DNA of 64,000 bases, taken from NCBI RefSeq assembly GCF_020283565.1, contig NC_060063.1, positions 46,770,856 through 46,834,855 on the forward strand, in the 5' to 3' direction. Positions 37,201 to 46,472 of the stretch are shown in pieces (position 1 is the stretch's first letter; each line of letters opens with the position of its first letter). Both the position numbers and the translations under genes were made by a program. The notes beneath the pieces were generated by a model that made no database searches, was not told the origin of the DNA, and saw only the letters and a list, made by a program, of their open reading frames with translations. Origin of the DNA: Trifolium pratense. Its lineage: Eukaryota; Streptophyta; Magnoliopsida; Fabales; Fabaceae.

Positions 37201-37311
37201 CACATTGAAATTTAAATACAAAAGTGCCACACTTTTGATTTTGAATATTAGGTGGCGGAAGTAATATTCAAAATCAAAAGTGTGGCACTTTTGTATTTAA
37301 ATTTCAATGTG
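37201..37311. repeat. Perfect palindrome, 50-bp arms
   Basis: Left arm 37201-37250 and right arm 37262-37311 are exact reverse complements over all 50 bases, around an 11-bp spacer (GGTGGCGGAAG). It lies 40 bp right of duplication copy B. A transcript would fold into a 50-bp perfect hairpin. It is probably a very young foldback MITE; the flanks show no clear target duplication. Confidence 0.93.
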
Positions 37312-37790
37312 AAAAAAAATTAACAAAATGGCTAAAAATTTCTGTCAACATGTAAATTTGCATGAAAGGGTCCTCCAGTTTCCTATACACACTTTGTTCA
37401 ATTCAATTATACCTATACAAAATAATAAATCAATTCATGTTTCAAATACAAATATATGCACCGTGATCCCCTGCAGTCGGAAAAAAATAGCATTCACGCA
37501 ATCAACATGTTCAGAGTCATAAAAAATTGGTTTGTCTTGTGCTGAGTAGACTTTTGTTTATATAAATATCTCATTTTGGCTTGTTAAAAAAAAAGAGTCA
37601 TAAAAAGTTTTATAAAAACAAAATCGAATATGTATTTTTTTTTTCTTATAAAATGTTAGATAAAGATCGTACAACTCCAAACACAATGACTGCGTGAATG
37701 CGTCTCCTTCTAACGGCAAAGAATCTGTTTTTCAAAATATTTCTCTATCTTTCATGCCCTTTAAATAAGCATTATAATGATTTGCGTCAC
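37312..37790. other. Intergenic, no gene seen
   Basis: AT-rich; a 64-codon plus-strand open frame has no recognisable feature. Confidence 0.5.
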
Positions 37791-38328
37791 TAGGGATGGA
37801 TCCAGAAGCTTATCAAATCGGAGGCCGAAAAATAGTAAAATAATAATAAAAATGAATGTAGATTTTTCTATTACACCTGTCCATGTAATTTTTTTTAATG
37901 TTATGGTGTTATACGAAGTTGTTGTTTTAATAGTGACTAATGATTAATCGCCTCCGGGAAATATGTGGGAAAAAATAAGTTTTTCCCCTCAATCGAATTT
38001 TGTTCATACACAAGAGCCAAATATGAAACTTTTGACCACTTACTTAAGAGACCCAAAACTCTTACCACTCGAAACAACTATTTTTTTGTTTATTAAAAGA
38101 CTACATTTTTAATAATTCAACACTTATAATTGTTCGACAATATAAATATTTTTGCACTGTAAATACATATCAATTAAATTCTTATTTATATAATGTAAAT
38201 GATAAATAATAGATATATTTACAAGTTATAATATACTAATGATATATAATATATTATTATATATATGTATGTATATAGATGGGGGAGGGGGTCTTGGCCA
38301 CTACTTGCCCCCTCCAGGTCCGTCCCTA
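37791..38328. mobile_element. hAT-like non-autonomous element
   Basis: 538 bp. Ends TAGGGATGGATCCAG (left) and the complement TAGGGACGGACCTGG (right) match at 12 of 15 positions. 8-bp flanks TGCGTCAC (37783-37790) and TGTGTCAC (38329-38336) match at 7 of 8, fitting hAT insertion. No transposase frame inside. Confidence 0.75.
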
Positions 38329-38336
38329 TGTGTCAC

Positions 38337-40850
38337 TATTCGCTTTAGTGCTAACTAAATAAACAATAAGAAGAGGCCAAACGCATTATGCAAGAACTCT
38401 CTGAGCTTTCATTACTTTCAAACACATAAAACTTCTTTGGTGAGCAACTTTTTAGGCATTTTAAACACTTGTGTTTAAAAAGTTACATGCATAAAAAGCA
38501 AATTGAGACCGAGAAGGAAGGTTCATTTTTGGCCAAATTAAGAACAATATATTTCCCATCTAAGCTATTTCTGTCAATACTTTAAATATATGTCATTTTC
38601 CTAATGATAATGGTTGCCTATTTGCCTTAATATTTCACAAATTTAATATGTAGGTTGAAAAGGAAAAATGGTCATGTTTCATGTGATTACATTATTACAA
38701 GTTTTATATATTACTATTACCGTCCAATCTTATTTTTCTTTGATCAAGTATATAAAATTATTAACCAATAAAATGGGTACACATAGTTAATGAGCTTCCC
38801 CTAAAACGAGTTGTTGGGATAACCCGAATTCGATTCTTGGTGGGAATAATTTTTGGCCAGGTTACTTACGTCGCGGTCGAACTCTGTTTTAATGTTTACT
38901 GTTTAGGCCTCTACTACATTGTGATAAATTGTTGCTCTACAAATTTTATTTTCAGCTTGTATAACTCAATTAGCAATTTTGCAATTGTTAGACCGAAATT
39001 ATGTTAAGAATTCTAGATTTCCGGGACCATTTCCCCGATGAAAATCACAGAGTTAACACAATAAAAAAATATAAAATTATCGGTGAACACTCGTTACCTC
39101 ATGATTTGTTTGAGAGTTTGGAGAGGAGAGAAGGAGTTTTTTTTTTTTTTTTTTAAAAAAAAGGGTATTGATGAAGGAGTTAGTGACTAATAAATGATAG
39201 TTTTTATATTTAATTATTTTAAAGTAAATTTAAATTTTTACTTACCAATATCCAATTTTTTTTCTTTCATGGTATCAAAAAGTTAACCGTGACCACTCCA
39301 ATACTTTAAAATTTCATTGAATATTTTTCATAGGCAATTGTTAGTAAGATAGGTGGTTATGTTAGTTTTTGTGGTCGAATTTGGGTCCTTCTTTAAAACT
39401 CCTACAATTTCTCTTAGCTCATCAAAGAGTTTTATTATGTACGTACGATCAATATCTAAACTCCAATTTTTAATATCACGTCAAAAAAAAGTTATTAAAT
39501 TATTTTAAAGTGAATTTAAAATTTTGATTTAATTTTGCTTTGGGTATCAAAGAATTCTCTAAAATTATTTGAGAGTACAAAAAATTTGCATAGAATATTC
39601 CGGACGTCACATAACAAATGGTTTGAAGTCAGCAAGTTTGTAATTTTACTTTGGTGCAGCATGCATTTATAGAAAACAATCTATAAAGTTCCACTAAACA
39701 TAAATATATAATTCCATAAATTAAACAAATCTTGTTGACAAAGAAGAAAACTACAAAAGGAGAACTGATCTATCAAGAATTAAATAATTGAGCACGTTTG
39801 CTATGCCTTCTAACAACTCTATTTTGTTTGTTGTCATTTTTAGGGCTATATTCAAACTAAATTATTTTGTTGTATCATTATCAATTTGTTATTCATGAAT
39901 TTATTTCATAAGATTTCTTTTAGTTTTAGTATTTTAATAATTTAATTACTTACTATACAAGTTATTTTAAAACTAATTATTTTTTTATTATATGTTTGAA
40001 TTAAATGTTCCTTTTAACAGTAGTGCAAGATTTGAACTTCAATCTTTTCGTGAGAGCGGCTCTATAGACTTTATTTTTAAGCAAGAGCGAGCTCTATAGA
40101 TTGCTACTTTGAATTTTTCACTTACTTTTATCGAAGAATAATAATTCCCTATTTATATTTCTTTTACACTTTTATTGATGACAACTAATCATACAAATTG
40201 TCCCTGATCTCAACTAACACTAGCCTTCGTGTTAACAAGTGTAACTGAAGGCACGTAGTTATTCGAGCTAAGCCACATGGTCTGCTACGATACAAATATA
40301 TAAAGAGTCAGATCAAATGATATTAAGGTGTCAAACATAATAATATGACACATTCGATAATTTTTTATCAGATAAATAATCGTCTTACAAAATTGACCGT
40401 TTGATTAAAATATATTATAATATAGATATGCCTATAAAATATGACATTAATCAAAAATCATTTAATATGTCAATGAAATACATAAAAATGTCGAAATAAT
40501 TCAATTTTTAAGAGAGAAATGATGTTAGTTATAAGATCTTTTTCACAAAAGCACAAGATCAATTAAGAAAAATATTGTAGTTTTTGGATTAAATTTCTCA
40601 ATAATAATATACGTTCTCTTTCTAAAATTATTATCATTCAATTTTTAAGAGAAATAATAATTTTTTTATTTCTCTTCATTTAATTAGGGATATTTTTGTG
40701 AAAATTTAATTAATACACCTTAAACTTCAAAAAATGTCTTACAAAATGGAACAATAAATTTTTTAAAAAAGATCTTATATATTACTTATTTTTCCAATTC
40801 TAACATCTAATTTAACTATGCAATTATGATAATAGTGATTACATCAATAT
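38337..40850. other. Intergenic; contains second copy of a diverged 300-bp repeat
   Basis: AT-rich with no gene recognised. The segment 39587-39880 is related to 27715-28050. The stretch 38757-38900 has a GC-richer patch with GGTTACTTACGTCGCGGTCG, probably repeat-derived. The stretch 40505-40790 has words similar to the MITE at 25382-25670 in opposite orientation. Confidence 0.45.
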
Positions 40851-40851
40851 A

Positions 40852-41006
40852 CTCCTTCGACTCGTCTTTACTATAAGAAAAATTTCACATTTTAGATACA
40901 TTGAAAGATCGATGTATCTAGACTATTAATTTAAATACATCAATCTTTCAATGTATATTACATATTTATAAATTGAACTTTTTCTAATATTAAAGACCAG
41001 AGGAAG
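40852..41006. mobile_element. Stowaway-like MITE
   Basis: 155 bp with ends CTCCTTCGACTCGTCTTTA and the complement CTTCCTCTGGTCTTTAATA. TA duplications lie at 40850-40851 and 41007-41008. Inside is a further hairpin of GATACATTGAAAGATCGATGT and its complement. Confidence 0.8.
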
Positions 41007-41229
41007 TATAAAGCATCACCGTAACAGAGACATCGTTAACCGAATTATTATTACTGGTGGTACAGGTTCAGCCTTGCAGGGACAACAACGCCATATACAG
41101 GCGGATACCGAACACAACTGATTTTTTCTCAGTTTAGTCCGCTTATGCGGTTTTGCAGAATAGAAACGAGATGGCTATGATCGACTCAAATACGACAACA
41201 ACATTGAAGAAGCTTTAGTTGAATATATA

Positions 41230-41652
41230 ATGTTCCGTCAAAAGGAGGAAGAGGTCATTCACCATATTTTCTTTATTTGTCGAGTTACTGTTCAAGGGTG
41301 GCACTATATATTTAGGTGGTTGGGCACAAGGTTTTTACCTTTTTCAAGTTGTTTCACAACATTTTACATTGTATGGAGATATAGCAAAAATAGCAAGCGA
41401 TTTATATGGTTGATGACGTATGCAAAATAATATTTTGTTTAGAGGAGTTTTGTGTTAACATATCTTTCTTAGTGAAAATTATTTCGTTGTTTTAGTTTAT
41501 AGGCCGAGGTAGTAATGTCAACTTAGCTTTTTCTGATTGGTGTAACAATCCTTTAGTTTGTTTTCAATGTATATGAAGTGGTTGTATTTGAATTGTAAGG
41601 GCTTAGTACGCATTATAATCTTTATAATTCAATTTTTGCTTATAAAAAAAAA
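41230..41652 (+). pseudogene. LINE 3' fragment (zf-RVT region)
   Basis: A short frame reads EEEVIHHIFFICRVTVQGWH and IFRWLGTRFLPF, the form of the zf-RVT segment found before the 3' end of plant LINE ORF2. It is followed by a 3' UTR-like stretch and an A run at about 41644-41652. Everything upstream is lost, as in severe 5' truncation. Confidence 0.65.
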
Positions 41653-41964
41653 GTCAATATATAAAGAATAATTTAGTAAAAATATCACCAATTTATGAGT
41701 GCCAAATAAATTAAAGTTAATTCCTTCAATATGTCCTTCTCTTGCATACCCCAAAGAGGTGAAACTTTGGAAGAGAATGAATAAATCACAATGGATATAA
41801 TAAATAGTATTAAATAGCACATTGAGCCAGCCATCTAATAATGCAAACCACACTCACAAGGAAAACTTGTGAGCGTTTTTCAACAACAAAAAAAAAGTAA
41901 AACAAATTGAGTGTTGAGAACAACAAAATTGAATCAGCTTTAAGCAAGGTCCATAAAAAAGAGT

Positions 41965-42230
41965 TGTTATGAATCATGGAATCGAAGGGATAAAAATCAT
42001 AAATGTCGGCAAGATAGAGTGCATAAGAGTATTCATGAGGAAGATACTCATAGAAATTCATATTGAATGAATATAGATTGATAAAAGAATGAATAAAATG
42101 TACAAAGGATGGCTTATTTATATGATTATTTGGAGTAACTAACTCCCTAACTAACATTCTAACCTCCTAACTAACTTGATAATCTATCAACTAACTCTAG
42201 TTGATTAACTATCAAACTATATTCTTAACA
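41965..42230 (-). repeat. 3' LTR of the Ale-like element
   Basis: 266 bp, bounded by TGTTA and TAACA. Its first 82 bp (plus-strand order) recur at 44200-44281 with about one difference (GGATAAAAATC versus GGATAAAGATC). Confidence 0.88.
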
Positions 42231-43399
42231 TCCTCCCTCAAACTCAACATTGGAAAATTCACCAATTTGAGTTTGGAATACAATGAAAATACAAATGTGT
42301 AGAATACCAAAATTACACAATGTACTAGTAAAGAACTAAACACCTAAACAAATCATAAGAGTAACATTGTTGCCACAATGTGTGTATGTGAAACTCAAAC
42401 AAAGGGAAGTGCCAGACCAAAACTTCTACTAGAACATGATCTTCATTCTAACACAATTTTCATCTCTGATAACAAATCTCAGCACCTTATCATTGTCTGG
42501 TTGATAAACTGAACAAACTTGCACCAATTTAATCTGAACCAATTACATTCAGCCCATTGTCTAGAAGTAGAATTGTAGGTACGGGTCCAAACTTCAAACA
42601 TTTATAGGAAGCAACATAAACTTCAACAAAATAACTGTGCAGACCCCTTTACTCCATAAACTAGAGCAATATGATGACTATTTCTCAGTACCAGTGATAT
42701 AAAAGATGCAAATTAACCTTAAAAAAAGGACATCATCGTGGAGCTCCATAAGGTATGCAATGGACCCAAAATGCTCAAAACAATTTCCAAATAACCCAAT
42801 TGAAGGCATGACAGACCAAGAAATATAACTTGAGCAATCAATTATTAAAGAGTGTTATGAAAGCTTCACACATTTGCAGCTATCTTCTCAAAAATACCAC
42901 ATACCAAGCAGGCCAAATACAACAACTAACATAATCAATTCCAGATTTTTGTCTTCTCAAATCAAAACCTTTAGAATTCAAAACTGAACTCAAGAAGCAA
43001 AATAAACTCATGCAGTAAAACGTATCTTTCCAATCCTTCACTTTTCAATTCTCAAACTTATCTTCAATGAAAACTTTCACAAACTATTGGGTAAAAGAAA
43101 TTAAGGGATCAAATTGCTCTATGTCTTGAACCAAAAAAAAGTTGAGTCAGGCGCATCAATTACGGTTAGAGGCCCACTACCATACTTCCAAGACACAAGG
43201 CATCTTAATATCAATATTCTTGGAAGTATCAATCCAATCAATAAGAACATTTCCACGTAAACATGCAATTTTCAATTAGACAAATAATCTCCATGCTAAG
43301 TTGAAATGCATAAAAGAAATCCACAAGAAACTGTGACTTTACTTCATTTGCAACAAAGTCTACACTATTCACGATTGAGGCAGCAATAACAACTAATCA

Positions 43400-44212
43400 T
43401 CAATCAATCTTGAATAATGTTGCATAACCAAAACTTGAATCATATGTTGCAGAACTGACCTCTATATTGTAATATCCCCCCTCAAACTCATAGAAAGAGA
43501 ATTCGTGGTATGAGTTTGGAAAACAGAGATGACATAGGAAAATTCCGCCAGGATCGAAGGGAAAAAGTGAGATTGAATCGAAAAGGGACACGACAGCGAG
43601 CATTATATTGGAACGGTAAATCACTAAGATGAATCCACCGGGATCAAAAACTGTGATGCCTAAAGCATGATGGTGAGAAACAAAAATGATGCTCTCTGAC
43701 GAACACAATAGCAAATCAGAAAACGGCTCACCTTTCTTGCTATCCTGATCTTGATCCTGCGAGAATCGGACGTTACCGTCGTGTTGACGCTTAATCTTGA
43801 TCGGAGAAGAGAACGCTTTGACACATGATTGATTCAGCAATGTCATGCTAACTTCATAAGAAACAAATTCGGTTTCAAGATTCTTCGGTTTCTCGTCTTC
43901 TTCCGAAGCGGTGATGGTGAAATCGACATCACTGCAACAAGAATAACCAAGAAAACAAGTAATCTCCCCAATCTTGATGGAGAAACCATCAAAATCTGAT
44001 GCAATCGAAGGAATAGAAACCGGAATGATTGGACTTGCGAAGCTACCAAAAAGGATTGAACCATGTGAAGTTGAAGATTCCGGATCTTGAGGAAAATTGC
44101 TGAGAATTTCAACAACAGCAGATTCATCTTCTTCACAACTTTCAGAATCGTAAGCGGAAGCACAATCATCTTCATCCCTCGGGTATTGCTCTGATACCAT
44201 GTTATGAATCAT
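43400..44212 (-). CDS. Uncharacterised ORF inside Ale-like element
   Basis: A 270-codon open frame in the gag position. The first Met (44212) is in the LTR. The second (44200) overlaps the LTR/PBS junction, so its next codons are read from the PBS (MVSEQ). The N-terminal part is acidic (DEDDCASAYDSESCEEDES), followed by a hydrophobic/Ser-rich middle. I see no zinc knuckle and no gag motif. It could be a captured host fragment or a much-changed gag. The last 40 residues are rich in Tyr and Phe. Function is unknown, and whether it is translated is doubtful. Confidence 0.4.
   Translation of the reverse strand: MIHNMVSEQYPRDEDDCASAYDSESCEEDESAVVEILSNFPQDPESSTSHGSILFGSFASPIIPVSIPSIASDFDGFSIKIGEITCFLGYSCCSDVDFTITASEEDEKPKNLETEFVSYEVSMTLLNQSCVKAFSSPIKIKRQHDGNVRFSQDQDQDSKKGEPFSDLLLCSSESIIFVSHHHALGITVFDPGGFILVIYRSNIMLAVVSLFDSISLFPFDPGGIFLCHLCFPNSYHEFSFYEFEGGYYNIEVSSATYDSSFGYATLFKID
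44188..44199 (-). other. tRNA-Met primer-binding site, Ale-like element
   Basis: Minus strand reads TGGTATCAGAGC, the canonical initiator tRNA-Met PBS of plant copia elements, directly after the LTR end. Confidence 0.92.
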
Positions 44213-44281
44213 GGAATCGAAGGGATAAAGATCATAAATGTCGGCAAGATAGAGTGCATAAGAGTATTCATGAGGAAGATA

Positions 44282-45401
44282 TGTTGGAACAAAATTGATT
44301 TAAAAATGTTTGCCCCTAAATCTATAAAGGTTTTGATGATAACAAAGTATTAATTAACAATTGGAAGGACTAAAAATTTATTTTAAGTGTGCAGATATAA
44401 GCATCATATAAGCTCTGAGTGAAGTTCAGAGGATGAGAATTCAGAAGTTCACAAGCGCTCAGAAGATGTTAGACTTCAGAAGTTACAACATTCAGAGGAT
44501 GAAGACTTCAGAACTTCTTGTCTGTCTACAAGCTTCATCAACCTCTGAAGATCTCTTTGAAAGCTGTAAAGATTCCCTTTGCTAGTCAACTCTTCTACCA
44601 ATGGAGAAAAGGACCTTTCAAGCCTGATCAGTTCAGCTACCTCTGTTTTGTCTGTCCTAACCTGAGAACGTGGGTCTTCAGTTTTGTTAGCTGAATAAGG
44701 AAAGTCTTCTCTGCAGTAGTCAAAGTAACTGAAACTCTTTCTTAGTTTTGGATACAACCAAACTGCATCAAGACAGACTGCTTGAAGACAAAAGGTTATC
44801 AACTCCAACGGCTCCTTCTGCAACGACTCTTTTCTAGTGGTATATATACTAGAAGATTCAGCTACAACAAATATAACAATAATCAAGAATTGAACGTGTG
44901 CTGAAAAAACTCTGAACTCTGATATACAAGCTCTGAACCTCTGTCAAGTGTTTTTGCACTTCAGCCAAATACTCTGTACTATTTGTATTTTGCTCTCTTT
45001 AGGTTCATCTAAGAGCACTTGTATATTTTTATATACTTTATTGTTACGTGTGTAACTTAAGCTTGTGTGCTTAAGTGTGAGACTTAAGCTTGTGTGCTTA
45101 AGTGTGAAGTCTTAAGCTTGTGTGCTTGAGCATTGTTGAGAAGTCTCTTGCTTGTGTGCTTGAGCAGGTGTAATCTTGTGTGATTATAGTGAAATCCCTT
45201 GGAAGTGCAAGGGGACTGGACTACTCTCGTTTTGTGAGAGGAACCAGTATAAATTGTTTGTGTGATCTCTCTCTCCCTTTATCTTGTTATTTATTGTGTT
45301 ACTTTTCCGCTGCTAACGTAGTTGAGTTAAGAACTTGAAAAAGTTTTAACTTAGCTAAAACACAATTCAACCCCCCCCCTTCTTGTGTTTTCACACCTTC
45401 A
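44282..45401 (+). repeat. 5' LTR of the Sirevirus
   Basis: 1,120 bp from TGTTGGAACAAAATTG to CACACCTTCA. A likely TATA box (TATATATA) lies near 44842. The segment 45055-45170 is built of imperfect repeats of CTTAAGCTTGTGTGCTTAAG and CTTGTGTGCTTGAG. The 3' partner is not in the window. Confidence 0.85.
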
Positions 45402-45402
45402 A

Positions 45403-45415
45403 TTGGCATCAGAGC
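45403..45415 (+). other. Primer-binding site of the Sirevirus
   Basis: TTGGCATCAGAGC lies one base after the LTR, a tRNA-Met type PBS with one change (GGCATC for GGTATC). Confidence 0.85.
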
Positions 45416-45709
45416 ACCTGGTCTGTTACTTTCACTTAACAGTGAGACAGTAAAGATCTTGTGAGAACACTATGTCTGGAGGAGATTGTTGGAACATGAT
45501 GAGAATTTGGAAGGAACTTGGTATTTGAAATAAACACAAGTATTGGAACCATGCATAGTGTGAATTGAAAAAAGACTCTTTGAGTCCCACATTGGAAAGA
45601 TCACACTACTTGGTAGTGTTTATATACCACTAAGTGGCAACCAAGGGTGTGCCCTTGGGGTACCCACTTTTGTGAGAAAGGGAGACCACACACAATGCTG
45701 AATATCACA

Positions 45710-45798
45710 CGCGCGCGCGCGCCGCCGCCGCCGTCCGTCCGTCCGACCGGCCGGCTCGGCTCGGATCGGGCCGGGCCGGGCTTGGGCTTGGGCTTGGG
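45710..45798 (+). repeat. Stepwise microsatellite block and G-quadruplex motif in LTR
   Basis: In order: CG repeats, GCC repeats, GTCC repeats, CCGG twice, CTCGG twice, GGGCC twice, then GGGCTT three times. The last part (45768-45798) has six GGG tracts with 2-3-nt loops, a strong quadruplex candidate on the plus strand. The 3' LTR copy sits at 57500-57588. Confidence 0.85.
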
Positions 45799-46058
45799 TC
45801 TAGGTGATATATTAATTTTTAATAAGAAAAAGAAAAATTTATTTTTTCTTTAAGTGTGTGAGTTTTTAATTTCGCACATGTTAATTGTGCCTGAAACCAA
45901 GTCTTCAAAGCTGTGTCAGCACTTATCTGTTGCTCAGTCAAAAGAAGAATCTGTTCCTTAAAAATAGGTCACATGTGATTTGTTTTTGAAATTCATCTGA
46001 TTCCTCAAATGTAGAAAAATCAGTTCCCCACTATTCAAATTCGTTCAGAACACTGCAT

Positions 46059-46066
46059 TATAAATA
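46059..46066 (+). promoter_or_regulatory. LTR TATA box
   Basis: TATAAATA, inside a short palindromic context (CTGCATTATAAATAGCAG). This would place transcription start near 46090 and give a leader of about 380 nt. The 3' LTR copy is at 57849-57856. Confidence 0.65.
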
Positions 46067-46447
46067 GCAGTCTTTGCTTTCATTATTTTTTCATCAGTTC
46101 ATACAGTCTCTGAACAATTTTTTCCCTTCTTTCTCCTTGCTTTCTTTCACGCAAAATTTTCCTTTCCTTGTTGTTTCATTGAGTTGATACTCTTGTATCA
46201 ATTATTGAATTGATTCATCGAATCAATAGAAGGGTGTATCTCTGCCCGAATTCTACAGTGCAGTAGCAATTCGGTATTAAAATTGTGAAGGCTGTTTTAT
46301 CCTGGAGACTTCACGGTTGATAGTTTACTCTGCACAATTTGAGTAATACCGTGAAACGTCTTAAAGAGAGCGTATTCACCCGCGACTCAGCCGATAATAT
46401 TTTACAGCAGTAGCATTATTTTCGAAATTTTCAAATTAAAAACAACA

Positions 46448-46472
46448 ATTTTAAGACGTTTTCAAAACTATC
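46448..46472 (+). other. Atypical 25-nt leader where the PBS should be
   Basis: Only 25 nt separate the LTR end from the gag-pol ATG (46473), and they contain no TGGTATCAGAGC-like site. Instead TTTAAGACGTTT at 46450-46461 is the exact reverse complement of AAACGTCTTAAA in the LTR (46354-46365), extendable by a G-U pair at each end. Confidence 0.8.

Larger units (their letters stand above)
41965..44281 (-). mobile_element. Small non-autonomous Ty1/copia element, probably Ale type (part)
   Basis: 3' LTR at 41965-42230 (266 bp, TGTTA...TAACA). A polypurine tract lies next to it on the minus strand (TGAGTTTGAGGGAGGA, 42231-42246). The internal region is 42231-44199, with a PBS at 44188-44199 and the start of the 5' LTR at 44200-44281. 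The 5' LTR is then cut by the Sirevirus at 44282; its remainder must lie beyond the window. No protease, integrase or RT was found in the roughly 2-kb interior. Confidence 0.8.
45487..46447 (+). repeat. 5' LTR of the young copia element
   Basis: 961 bp, TGTTGGAACATGATG to AAAAACAACA. It contains a GC-rich block of stepwise longer tandem repeats at 45710-45798, a TATA box at 46059-46066, and the segment AAACGTCTTAAA (46354-46365) complementary to the leader just after the LTR. Confidence 0.95.

Noticed and set aside
45647..45853. 68-codon frame repeated in both LTRs
   Set aside because: Falls across the GC-rich microsatellite ladder; low-complexity product (Gly-Leu repeats) with no conserved start context.
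46354..46461. Strict Tf1-type reading of the LTR/leader complementarity
   Set aside because: In Tf1 the pairing partner is the first bases of the mRNA. Here the TATA box puts the start about 260 nt upstream of the pairing segment, so an exact Tf1 mechanism is not supported; only the complementarity is claimed.
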